From the NCBI GenBank assembly GCA_036245805.1, contig BTRK01000006.1, positions 17,888,365-17,952,364 of the forward strand: a stretch of 64,000 bases of DNA, read 5' to 3'. Source of the stretch: Pristionchus mayeri (taxonomy: Eukaryota; Nematoda; Chromadorea; Rhabditida; Neodiplogasteridae). A program made the position numbers and the translations under genes. Below are positions 10,420 to 22,200 of the stretch, piece by piece (positions within the stretch are counted from its first letter, which is position 1; each line of letters starts with the position of its first letter). The notes under the pieces are model-generated. The model was not told the origin of the DNA and did no database searches. It saw nothing but the letters and a program-made list of their open reading frames with translations.

Positions 10420-12190
10420 GCTGTCCAGCACTGGCGGCGACCTCGCAACCATGAACCCCGGGTCATGGATTTTTTTGCAGGTGGTGGGGAAATCTCGGTC
10501 ATGTAAGACAAGTCCAATATGCCATAACCTTCATGTTCTACAGTAACCCAACTTGTATTTGTCGGCTACCGTAACCCGAACTACCGTAATCTGAGTGCGG
10601 TACGCACACCACAAGGTGGAAAAGTAGTCGGGAGATGGCGGGCAAGGATCGGAAAAAATCCACTGTCCTACCGTATTTTGGTTACCGTAACCCAAATACA
10701 GTACTCTCAATAGCTATCGTGAACTGACTTAATTTTGGAAATTGGATTTAAAAATTAGTTCCTTGTTCCTACACCATCTGCTTCAATTGAGCTTTAAAAT
10801 TTTCATTACCGTAACCAAAACTACCGTAATCGGGATACGGTAGCCACACCGAATTGTGCAAATTGAGACAAAAAATACATATTTTTAGCGGTGCCGTATC
10901 CTGGTTACAGTAGTTTGTGATACGGTAATTAAAATTTGTATTTCCAGTTGAAGTCGATTTCGAAGAAAGAAAAAACTGATTTTTTTATACAAAAATATTT
11001 TAAAAAATCAGTCCACGATGGCAATGATAGCTGGTGAGGGTACTGTAATCAGGTTACTGTAAGTATGCTACGGTACGACAGTCGAGGTTTTTCGTCCCTT
11101 ACCCGCCATTCACGGACTCTTTTTCCGCATTTTGGTGTGAGTACAGTACTCAGCTTACGGTAGTTTGGGTTACGGTAGCCGATAAATACAAGTTCACTCC
11201 CTGTGCATAGTGAAGGTTATGGTACCTTGGGTTGATCTGTCTTCACAAAGTTTTCCCCACCAACTGCAAAAAAACCATGACCCGGGGTTCATGGTCGAGC
11301 ACTACCTGGAGCAACCATGAATAGGGGGCCATGGTTTTTTTGCAGGTGGTGGGGAAAACTTTGTGAAGACAGATCAACCCAAGGTTCCATAACCTTCACT
11401 ATGTACAGGGAGTGAACTTGTATTTATCGGCTACCGTAACCCAAACAACCGTAATCTGAGTACTGTACTCACACCAAAATGTGGAAAAAGAGTCCGTGAA
11501 TAGCGGGTAAGGGACGAAAAACCTCGACTGTCGTACCGTAGCATACTTACAGTAACCTGATTACAGTACCCTCACCAGCTATCATTACCATCGTGTACTG
11601 ATTTTTAAAATATTTTTTGTATAAAAAAATCAGTTTTTTGTTTCTTCGAAATCGACTTCAACTGGAAATAAAAATTTTAATTACCGTATCACAAACTACT
11701 GTAACCAGGATACGGTACTGCTAAAAATATGTATTTTTTGTCTCAATTTGCACAATTCGGTGTGGCTACCGTATCCCGATTACGGTAGTTTAGGTTCGGT
11801 AATGAAAATTTTAAAGCTCAATTGAAGCAGATGGTGTAGGAACAAGGAACTAATTTTTAAATCCAATTTCCAAAATTAAGTCAGTTCACGATAGCTGTTG
11901 AGAGTACTGTATTTGGGATACTGTAACCAGAATACGGTAGGACAGTGGATGTTTTCCGATCCTTGCCCGCCATCTCCCAACTACTTTTCCACCTTGTGGT
12001 GTGCGTAACGCACTCAGATTACGGTAGTACGGGTTACGGTAGCCTACAAATACAAGTTGGGTTACTGTAGAACATGAAGGTTATGGCATATTGGACTTGT
12101 CTTACATGACCGAGATTTCCCCACCACCTGCAAAAAAATCCATGACCCGGGGTTCATGGTTGCGAGGTCGCCGGCGGCGTGGGCAGCTAT
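10420..12190. repeat. Long inverted repeat LIR-1, arms of about 0.85 kb
   Basis: The left arm (about 10420-11290) is the reverse complement of the right arm (about 11310-12190), with only scattered mismatches. The outer ends both carry ACCTGCAAAAAAATCCATGA with the palindrome-like string CCATGACCCGGGGTTCATGG, and a variant of that same terminal string occurs on both sides of the centre (about 11270-11350). Each arm is thus itself bounded by similar ends, as if two copies of a half-unit inserted head to head. The arms are dense in TACCGTA/TACGGTA/TACAGTA motifs. No open frame of interest lies within. A foldback DNA element is the simplest reading. Confidence 0.85.
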
Positions 12191-14440
12191 GTTGGAGATA
12201 TAGAGCGAATCACAATCATAACCTCATAACTTTTTTCTATTTACTTTGGGAAGGTGACCTCAGTGATTATTTCAATGTATAAAACGCACTAAATATTAAG
12301 GTTGAAGGGGAAGGTTTGATTAACAATTTTTAATCGAGAGAAGAATTTTCGAGCAGATTTTTTCCTCAAAATTGAAAAATTGATAAATTCAAGTGAGAGG
12401 TGTCAGCAAGTGAGGAATTGGGCTCACTGCGGACGATATGTAAGGAGTAATTCGATTACTTACCTTCCAGAGTGCAACAGCTTGAATATTTTAAGCTAGC
12501 GTTCTTTGACTATCATTTGCTGAAATTTCTAGAGTTACTCTTCAAATTTCGATACTTACTGAAAGCGGATAAGCTTACGACAACTTGCGAAAAGGCAATG
12601 AATTTTAAAAGTGACAATATTCAAAGAGCGGGCAACTCAATATATTTGAAGAGGAACTGCCGAAACGGATACAAAAATTCGCGTTGGAGCGCATCGTCTG
12701 TCACACAGCTGAATAGCGATTGAAAGTGTGTCATCGAGAATAATATTTGGGGCTAATAATATTATCATGAATTGAGTAAATTAAAATAACCAAAATAGCA
12801 GGCAACATAAAATCACTTGATAATTGCGAAAATCTAGAAGGAACAGCGTATATTTCACACCAAGATCTCCTTATACTATGGAGAACTACTTTCTTTGTCC
12901 TCAATGATGCGTTTGAAGGTTTAGTCCACCACTCTCCTGATCGTATCTCCTTTTCCTTATGTCCATTGAAAGCGCGTGCATACTAGATGGGAGAATAGAT
13001 AATGAACGGTGCGAAAAAATGGAATTCATGGAAGAATTTCTTGCAAGTATCGTACCGAACATATTAGGCTGTCAGGAAAGTAATTGTAGATTTGGACCTT
13101 GATGTTTGAACCATCGTAAAATCAAATTCGTTAAAGATCTCAAGCTAGCTTTCTAGTGCATATTAGGGGTTGACTTGGCCAATATATCCATGTGCTCAAA
13201 TCGCTTCATGCTTTTTGGGTTTCCTAAAAATTGAAGTTTTACCATATGTGACATTTTCTCTATTTTCTGAAAATATTTTTCGCCTCTCGTATTTTGGGGG
13301 GAATAATGGCTATAACTTTTCATATAGTGTAGTGAGAAGCCCTTTCGCAGTTCTTTCGAAAATTAGGTCTAAGTGCCTCAACATGGCATGATTTACATAC
13401 CATATAATTCAACTCCTATCGAGTTAACACTTCTCAAGCGATAATGTTTCATGCATCGAAGATGATTCAGACTGTCTTATCCATAAGTGCGCTTCCATGA
13501 TACACTATGGAGCTACCTATTACTGAGAAACATTTCAACTCTAGCCTTTTCTACTTTTCGAAAACATGGATTTTCAGGATTGTTGAATAAAGGTCGCCAA
13601 AATTTCAAAATAATCGCCAAATTTTCGACTTTTGGTGTACGTAGAATGAACAAAAAAGTGAGATATCCCCTGACTTAGCCCAGCCGAATACTGGTAGATA
13701 AAGAGTAGCTCTAGCACGTAACCACAAAAGTTTTGACTTTTCACCAATGCTGGAATAAGGAAGTTGTCATATAGTCGAATTTCGACGTTCAAATTTCAGC
13801 TTCAGGGTAGTGAAAGCTGCATGTTTTGATAGAAGTATTGCAAACACATATAAATACAACTTTAAGCTGAGCAAGAAAGGTGCTTTTAGGGTTCTGCATT
13901 TGGTTTCCATAAGCATATTATTACGGGTACAGGCACAGTTCAAGCATTTGTGAGGACTTTCCGTAAGGGGCAATGTCACTAATGACTGAATTTTCAGACA
14001 GGCCTTTCGTTACAGATCAGAGTGCTATGTTGTATTGTGTGGTGCGTATGTCGAACTTTTCGCAAATGACATAAAATTTGCCATATCTTAGTTCTCCCCG
14101 GATTGCTAGGCCAAAATGATATCAGAGCAACTCTGCATTGATATATTTTTGACTTCAACCTGTATCCTCATTACCAAATGGAAAGGTTTGAACCAATGTG
14201 CGATGGAAAGAGTATCCAAGGACTCAACTAGTATACACATCAATATGATAGTCGGGAGGAAACAAAGGACGGGGTTTCTCAGAATCGAAAATTCGAAAAT
14301 CTACAATTACTTTCCTGACAACCTGATATATTGCGGAAATGAATTCCGTATGATTCGGTATTGTACTGAATCTGTGTTTAGCGACAGAAAAAAACACTCA
14401 AAACTCAACTTCACGACTGAAGAGATAATTTCATGATAAT
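12191..14440. other. Mostly gene-free; possible BTB-gene remnant near 12470-12725
   Basis: After an acceptor at about 12470 a plus-strand frame to the TGA at 12723 reads LKFLELLFKFRYLLKADKL followed by TTTCEKAM, which loosely recalls the helical part after a nematode BTB domain (FLLELADRF...V...CEKFL). No BTB core was found upstream, so this is at most a decayed fragment. The rest (12.7-14.4 kb) is AT-rich with short unsupported frames. A single mariner-like terminus (ATTAGGCTGTCAGGAAAG) is seen near 13063. Confidence 0.3.
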
Positions 14441-14578
14441 TTAACTACAAACAGGATGTATAAGAAGACAGTAGGCGACAGCTGAGAAAGCCGAGACTAT
14501 TCCGAGCACGACCCAGAAAAATGTTCCAGTCCCAAATTTTACAAACGCCTGCTCACCATCCAAACTTAGAATGAACAC
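14441..14578 (-). CDS. Terminal exon of a possible membrane protein
   Basis: A minus-strand frame opens after an acceptor (GCTACAG) at 14578 and ends at a TAA (14443-14441), 45 residues. It contains one strongly hydrophobic segment (FFWVVLGIVSAFSAVAYCLL) near the C terminus with a short tail HPVCS. Upstream exons at higher coordinates could not be found, so this is a fragment or an exon of an undetected gene. No family is recognised. Confidence 0.35.
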   Translation of the reverse strand: MFILSLDGEQAFVKFGTGTFFWVVLGIVSAFSAVAYCLLIHPVCS

Positions 14579-14867
14579 CTGTAGCGTATTCACATTTCAA
14601 AATTTTAACTAGCACTGCTTTTTATATGCTTAGAGCATGCGGTACGAGTACTTATTTGTCTGCATCCGTGCATTGATCTGTTATTTCTTCTGAGAATTTC
14701 ATCATACTAATTTTCGTGTTCTTAAATCTAAGGGAAATTAGAATAAGACCCCTGTAGTGGAGTTTCCTGCGCCGTCTAAAGCGCGCACATTTGCTAAATT
14801 GTGCAAATGCTCGCCCCCCCCCCTCCGTTTCTTCTCACCTCCCGTTCTTCTCTTCGTGAATGCTGGG

Positions 14868-14987
14868 TTCATAGTCGAAAAAGCTGAGGGGTCACTCTCT
14901 TTATTTCTCGAACTCTCTCGACCAGCCGACCGGTGAGAGAGTTCGGGAAATGAAGAGAGTGACCCACCAGCTTTTTCGACTATGAAT
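14868..14987. repeat. Short foldback, arms of about 50 bases
   Basis: TTCATAGTCGAAAAAGCTG near 14869 returns as the reverse complement CAGCTTTTTCGACTATGAA near 14969-14987, and the inner AGTCACTCTC/GAGAGTGACC and GAACTCTCTC/GAGAGAGTTC stretches also pair, around a centre near 14930. This makes a strong hairpin. Confidence 0.8.
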
Positions 14988-17620
14988 GGGCCATAAAGGA
15001 CCGTGAATCAGCGCTGTAATACTCGAACAGGCTGTTGTCATATCGGTCATACTTTCAGAGATTCATTCGTTAAAGTTACCCAACAAGGACGAAACCCTGA
15101 TCTCACCCTGATCCCGTCGCGTGTACGAGAGAGTATGCAAAAGTGAGAGAGCGCGGGATTACGCTGATCATTTCGGGCTTTCCCTTCAGGCTATTATTGA
15201 TTTTTAGCATTTTTGAATATTCATTCTATACTAATTCAAGCATCGGCTATTCGATGGAGGACAAAAAATAATGGGTCAATTTCGTCCTTGTTGGGTAACT
15301 TTAAGAAGAGGTTTGAAACCATGACAATGATACATGGTGCGGTAAGTATGCATGGTTTTGTTATTAACTCTTCAGTAGTGATGCCAATATGGGATTCTCA
15401 CTAGAATACATCGTTACTGACACCCTTCAGTTGGATTTATCATATATTTCTCAATTTCAAGGTATTTACAACTACTCATGATTGGTATTGCCATAACCCT
15501 TTGATAATCAAACCTTCTTGTTCATTCTTAGTGTGTGTGAACAATGACGTCATTGAGTTTCCTTCAAAAAGTATATAAACGGTCAATCTGAAGCTTGTTC
15601 CAGACTACGGAGAGTAGAAGACTTCAACCAGAGCAATGAGGGAGAATAATAACTGGAAGCCAGTAGTCGATTTTCCGAATTCCAGTAAGGATAGGTTCGC
15701 TAGAAATGGTAATCGGTTTTGCAAAGTTCAGTTTATTTGCCTTATTTACTTAGACATACAATTCATATTAACTAGTTTCTGGCTAAAATATTTATGCGGT
15801 CGATGACCAGGAAATTCTTGATCCCCCAAATACGACGGATACTTAACAGCTCGCGTTCTGAAGGGCTCAGAGGATGCGCTTTGGCTCCTTTTTCCACAAC
15901 AATCTGAGCATGGCTATTTCGCCTTACAATTACATCTTTGATTTTTGATCTCACCTTCCTTACATATTACTAAATGACCATACCAAAGACGTTTTTGGAA
16001 TAGAGAATAATTGTGCACATCCCGCACTACTACTTTATCGAATATTAGCTCAAGTATGGATATGCTTTTTTCAGCTCCATTGGACCGCGGACGATGTTGG
16101 GTACCCACGATGGTCAGTTTCTTTCTGTGCATATCTGATCCATGTTTGAAATTGAGCAATGTCCATTTACAATTCTATTTTTAACAAATGCACTAGCTTT
16201 GGGCGAAATCCAATGAAAACGGTTTCGTCCATTCGCCAATCAATAGATAACAGTCAATGATGAGTTCATTTACTACGTCACAATGAACAAAAAACAGTTA
16301 ATTAAAGGACAAAAATGAACTATTACCTTAATTCCAGATCTGTTTGTTAACCAAATGCATTACGTTGTTCAGGACCACAGAGTGTAAGCCGTGAAAAAGC
16401 AGTGGAAACTGCGCCGCTAAACTCAGAAAGCTTTCATTTTATATCCCCTTTGAATCGGGGGCAGAGAAAAAGAGAGAGTGCATGAAATGAAGAGAATCAG
16501 AGACATGAATTTCTTGCAGTTGAATCCATGGGCAACGTCCTCTCATCCCTCTCCTTCTTCCCTCCAGTCGAATCTCTTCTTGTCCCCTGACTGGTGGTCT
16601 ACTTCCCTCCCAGCAAGACTCGTCTCTGGTTAGGGCAACGTGCCCTAGATATTTTTACAATAATAATCAATCTCATTGTTAAATATTTCTTTCGCGCGAA
16701 ACAATCAGTCCAACTTTCTATAATCTTCAATCAAATTGTTTCCTTTTGCACCCAATTGGAGAAATTTGAGAACAAAGCATCGTGAGGACTCTCAAGCTAA
16801 GGTGGACTTCGAGGGGCACTGACACGCTGCAATTCAGTTATGTGAGTGAACTTGACGAAATCTCTAATTACAGTACAATTCCTTCTTTCACGAAAGTCAT
16901 TTATCATCTAAAGAGTGCACGGTGCGGCAGAGATAGACATTTGCACATGGTATGCCAGAAGCCGTGTCAGAAACAGTCCGTTCTATCAGTTTTCGCTGGT
17001 CGAAATAGTATCGGGAAGACGGGAAGAAGGAAGAGGAAATCGGTTGCTCTCTTTGTTAAGAGAGAAAGGCAATGAGTTGTCAAGTACAAGTCAATTTGGA
17101 AATTGACGAAGAATCAATTTGGTAATTGATTTCCGAATATTCGGTGTTTGAATTTCGTTAGATACGGGGGAACCTATCGCCATTTTTTGAATGAATCTCG
17201 CAAACTTGTGAATTAGAAGTGGTAGATCAGATTCTCCTCACCATAGTAATCGATAATCTTTCCTCCTCATCTTCTTCCGTTCGTCCTCATCATCTCCAAT
17301 AGTATCCATGGATATTGCTGGATGAGAAGGGGAGACTCACTCTTTCTTCCATCCCTTCCTGCTCCTCATGCATATCGTCTTCTTCCCTCTCAAGCTACTG
17401 ATCTACCCTTCTTTAACTGATCTTGATGTGCTTCCCGATTTGGTAATCGGTTGCTCTCTTTGTTAAGAGAGAAAGGCAATGAGTTGTCAAGCACAAGTCA
17501 ATTTGGAAGATTCTCCTCGTCTATAGAAATCAATATTCTTTCCTCCTCCTATTCGTCCGTTCGTCTTCATCATCTCCAAGTAGTATCCATGGATGAGAAG
17601 CTGAAGGCTATTCACATATA
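14988..17620. other. Gene-poor stretch
   Basis: A TATATAAACGG box near 15570 is followed by a transcript-like segment with ATG near 15636, but the reading frame stops almost at once. Minus-strand frames at 15772-15954 and 15914-16159 (SERELLSIRRIWGIKNFLVI; SLFQKRLWYGHLVICK) look protein-like but end in stops and could not be joined. They may be remnants of an unrecognised gene. No confident coding sequence. Confidence 0.3.
17040..17509. repeat. Pair of 60-base direct repeats
   Basis: The segment GGTTGCTCTCTTTGTTAAGA through CAATTTGGAA occurs at about 17041-17101 and again at about 17448-17508, nearly identical (one transition seen: GTACAAG against GCACAAG). The stretch between also shares pieces such as TTTCCTCCTC and ATCCATGGAT, so this looks like a partial local duplication just outside the mariner insertion. 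Confidence 0.75.
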
Positions 17621-18847
17621 TTGGGGTGTCCGGAAAGTTCGTATAATGCTTCGGAAAAAGTCAGTTCGCGATCAAATGCAGTGATTGCGCAATCTGTTTG
17701 TCAACAATGTATTGCATCATTCTGACGTTGAGTAGTGAGAGGATTTAATCAGTCTCCTAGTTGCTACATTGATCCTTGTGATGGACTCCCATCTCTACCT
17801 CCGAGCAGTTTTACTTCATTACTACCGTCTTGGCCGATCCGTGAAGGAGGCCCACTCTGCCCTGGCCCAGTCGGAAGGAGCTGACGCCCCCTCCATACCC
17901 TTCTGCTATAAGTGGTTCTCCCGCTTCAAGAAAGGGGAGTTTGGTCTCGATGATCAACCCCGCTCTGGACGCCCTCCCTCCCTCGATCAGCCTCTCGTTC
18001 TCCGCACACTGAAGCGCAAGCCCATGGCCAGTGTGCGTGAGTTGAAGAAGGATACTGGTACTCCCAGATCAACGGTGTCCGATATCCTCCATCGATCTGG
18101 GACGAAGCCGAAACTCCCACAAGTGATTCCTCATGACCTCTCCCCCGAACAGCTGAAAAATCGTGTTCAAGTCTGTCGGGAATTACTCCATCGTAGATCC
18201 AATCTTCGATGGGTCAATTCCATCATCGCTACAGATGAGAAGTGGATCACGTACGATAACCATGCGAGGAGACTGCAATGGGTGGATGCAGATGAGAAGC
18301 CCACGCCCGTCCCGAAGAAGGAAGAGCACGGAAAGAAGGAACTCCTCTGTGCTTGGTCCCATCTACTGGGAGATCCTCGCCCCTGGCACCAGCATCAATG
18401 CCGACCTCTTCTCTGAACAACTGGAAGATGTCGCGATCAGAGTCCCTCCCAGACTCCTGAACCAGGGCAAAATTCTTCTTCTGATGGACAATGCTCGCCC
18501 ACATCGAGCGATGATGACCCAGAAGAAAATGGACGAGCTGAAGATCGCGAGGATTCCCCATCCACCGTATTCCCCGGATCTCTCCCCATGCGACTACCAC
18601 TGCTTCCGCTCTCTCTTTGACTTCTGCAAAGAAAAGAAGTTCAAGAATCGAGATGAAGTTGTGAGGGCTTTCGTGAACTGGGCGGTCTCGAAGAAACCCG
18701 CATTCTGAAAGAGAGGAATCGAGACCCTGCCCAATCGCTGGAGGGAGGTAGTGAGAAAGAAGGGGGCATACATTGGTCACTGAGAATTGTAAAGCATTGA
18801 ATAAACAATAAAAACAAAAAATTATACGAACTTTCCGGACACCCCAA
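17621..18847 (+). mobile_element. Mariner transposon, near full length (1,227 bp)
   Basis: Terminal inverted repeats start TTGGGGTGTCCGGAAAGTTC and end GAACTTTCCGGACACCCCAA, flanked by TA on both sides (17619-17620 and 18848-18849). Length and termini are those of a Tc1/mariner element of the mariner branch. The single gene inside lies between the termini in the usual position. The matching ends and an almost intact transposase suggest a fairly recent insertion. Confidence 0.95.
17781..18708 (+). pseudogene. Mariner transposase, frameshifted
   Basis: The N-terminal half has the mariner helix-turn-helix region (MDSHLYLRAVLLHYYRLG at the start, then FSRFKKGEFGLDDQPRSGRP and a second helix pair to about 18110). 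The catalytic domain shows IATDEKWITYDN (first Asp), LLMDNARPH (second Asp) and PPYSPDLSPCDYH (third Asp). Counting residues gives 34 between the second and third Asp, the mariner D,D34D signature. The reading frame is broken at about 18350-18370: the upstream frame runs through KKELLCAW and then into noise, while the downstream half (IYWEILAPGTSINADLF onward) lies in another frame. The protein as written cannot be made, so the copy is probably inactive. The family would catalyse cut-and-paste transposition at TA. Confidence 0.9.
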
Positions 18848-18849
18848 TA

Positions 18850-19261
18850 GTGAATTGTCTGTCCTAGATATGAATTTTTATAAGTAAATTTAGACTCCTA
18901 CAATAATAATCAATATTCTATTCACTGGAAGTTCCTCTTCTCATCCTCTCCCTTTCCCATTAAAAACTGTCATCCCTTCATCCCTATATTTGAATTTCTA
19001 TGGCAATCGCACACTCCTGGCTTCGATACCATTAGCAACGCAAAGAGTCCTCTTCCTTCTCTCTTCACATCTCCTCATACGCTTCTTCTAGCCTCCTTGC
19101 AAGCGACCCTTTACTCTCCACTGAAACTACTGTACCCTTCTCCTTCAGCTTTGCTTAGCAAACTACCGAACCCCTACTCATCTACTCTCATATGAAGCAC
19201 TTCAATATTTTTTTCGTACTTTGGTAGCGATATGAAAAGCTCAGTAATTCCTTAAGATAGC
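18850..19261. other. Intergenic, upstream of mucin-like gene
   Basis: AT-rich and pyrimidine-rich sequence with no open frame of note. It is presumably the promoter region of the gene starting at 19262. Confidence 0.35.
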
Positions 19262-22200
19262 ATGCCGCGTTATCTACTGATGTGGTACTCGATGTTCCTC
19301 CTGTGGGGACTCCATCAAGTGTCGGCAGCGGACTCATCGCATCCAGGGGATCCTCGCAGCACCATCAGTGCAGTAATTCACAATTACACTCGTCGCGTGC
19401 CCTCCTCCGATATCGCCCCCATCGATATGTTTCAATACGTCACCAAGCTTAGTGAAAGTCGCTGAATGCATTCACAGACAATGTAGCTTCTCGATTATCT
19501 ATTCAATTCAGGTTTTCCCGCCGATCCAGGATATCAGCTCCCCGACTACTTCGATAACTGAGACTAGGTACCGTAACATTGTTCTGAAAAGAGACGTAAT
19601 CAATTCATTGCAGTATGCTCACGTCTACCTTCCTGCCAATCCCATTGCCCTCTATTCCGACGAAAGATTCTCTTACTGGCTCTCTGACGACATCGCCAAG
19701 TGGTGCCACTGTGAGGGTTTGTGTCTGGCTGAAGATGACGTCATCACTATTCAATGCAGGTCCCGGAGACGACGAAGTCTCAGGTCGATGCTGTCTCATC
19801 AGCCACGACGGTTAGCAAATGTTATTCGTTAACTCGATTGATCAATACATTTGAGACACACGCAAAGGCGGAAAGTACCTCGGGTGGGGCAACGACCACA
19901 TCACCTGCTGCCGGAAGCCCCAAGTACAGATTTTTCGCATATCTAGTGGCAGTAATCCAGTGATTGCAGGAATAGCTCGCCATCGGTACCGTCGCCCACG
20001 AAACTTATCCCTGAAGAAACGCAGCCCTTCCTTGCTGAGACATCGATCGGAGAGAGGTAATAGCATTTTCAATCTGAGTCATGGTATCATGTCGATATCC
20101 GGTAAATTGCGAACAATGAGAACCATTTTAATTTGAAAAATTGTTTTGGGGCATTGATTTTGATAAATCGAGTTACAGTCGCGCCCCAAAGTGTGACTTT
20201 TGGAATAGGTTTTAAGAAAAATGTGATAACGTGACTAGTAATTTATTCAATAAATTCGTACTACATTTTGTTTTGATATTTGGGTGTGACGAAATTGCCC
20301 ATTGTGATGACGCGTTGTGATGACGCTACGAAAATGAATTTTTAATGCACTTTTTCGTAAAATGGAATTTTCCTGCTCGTCAATATTTTTGATGTTGGAG
20401 ATATGTCAAACGCATACTCAGAAAAAAAGGTGTATGTTTGTTCGGTCGCACTTTTGCTGAAACCCGCTATGTGGTGATGACGCAATCAAAATTCATTTTT
20501 TTCTGAAATAGTTTTTTCTATCCGTCCTGTTAGCGAATCAGTTAGTCCGATTCTCGTTTGTTGCATAGTGCTTTTATCGAGGAACCAATGAATGGGAAAT
20601 TCTTATACTCTCGGCATCTCACATTGCGCCACATGAACAGCAGGAGAGAGGGCAGAGAACAGTGAGGGAGGAGAGACGACGGAGTCCAACAAAAGATCTA
20701 TCACAGAGAGAAAATACATGCGTCCAAGTAGAACGAACTTTGATCAATGCTTTCTGTCTGCAAGAATTGTATATTTTTGACAAATTTCTTGCCCGGTCAG
20801 TGACCGGCGGTCACACCTTTGCTGCAGCCCTTGGTGCTAAAACGGGGTCGGATCTACGCTGCAGCCCGTTGCGTGGTGGTGACGCAATCAATTTGTTAAA
20901 TGCACATATTTTGCAAAAATGACATTTTCCTGCTCGCCAATCTTTTTTGAAGTTGGAGATATATCGCATGTCTACTCAGAAAAAATGTGAATTGTTGTTC
21001 GGTCGCGCTTTTTACTTTAGCTGCAATGTGGGGATGACGCAATCAAAATCCTGTTGCGGGTTTGAAATATCGCTATCGTTTAGCCGTACCTATTATCTCC
21101 CTATTATCGCAACTCTCCACCCACAGGTCAGAATACTTATTGACCACTGGTTAGACGAAATCTAACTTTTATTTGTCGGCTACCGTAATCTGGGTAATGT
21201 ACACCAAACGGTTGAAAAATTGTCGAAAGGAGGCGGGCAAGGATAGGCAAATATCCACTGTCCTACCGTATTTTAATTACAGTAACCTAAATGCAGCACC
21301 CTCAATAGCTATTGTGAAGTGACTTATTATTAAAATTTGGATTTAAAAATTAGTTCCTTGTTCCTACAGCATCGGCTTCAACTGAGCAAAACAAATTTAC
21401 ACATATGAACCGGTACTGTATCCTGGTTACTGTTTTATTGCTTATGGTAATTAAAAATTGTATTTCCAGTTGAAGTCGATTTGCAAAACAAAAAAAATTA
21501 TTTTATCAAAATATTTTTTAAAATCAATCCATGATAGCAATGAGCTAGTGAGGGTACTGTAATCAGGTTACTGTAAGCATGCTATGACAGTTGAGGTTTT
21601 TAGTTTCTTACACGCCATTCACGGTCTCATTTTCCATACTTTTGTGTGCATACAGTATTCAGATTACGGTAGTTTGGGTTACGGTTTCCGACAGCTATCG
21701 TTCAGTCGATTTAGATGATGAAGGTTGCGGTACCTTGGGTTGATCCGACCAGTGGGTGGGCAACTCCCCACCCACATAAGTAGAGACCGAAAGCTCCACC
21801 CACTGAAGATATATAGAACCCCTCAAAACATGGATCGAAGGACTACGCCTCGAATTCTGAACCAAATTGAATGATCTAAACTGATTTAGGTAGCTATTTG
21901 GTTGCTTAACAAATGGCCTCTGTAGCAGCTAGATAAGGCAACTCTAATTAGGTCAGCAAACGCTAATTAAGTAAAGGTGTAGGGGTTTAAAAGGGTTCTA
22001 GTGCACTTGCACAGCTGCTCCACTCGCAATTTGTAATATAATCCTAATCAGTAAAGAAGGACTGTCAGCAAAGTTGAAATTTTGACGTTGTCATAACAAT
22101 GACCGACCTTTGTACAACCATAATAGATTCTGGAAATTTCAAATGCGCATCTCTACTTTGAACCGAGTTATCATTACTTGGCAGAATGCTTGAAGTGAAG

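Noticed and set aside
15772..16159. Two minus-strand frames with protein-like composition
   Set aside because: No recognisable domain; phase between them does not join through the only plausible intron. Left as possible remnant, not called as a gene.
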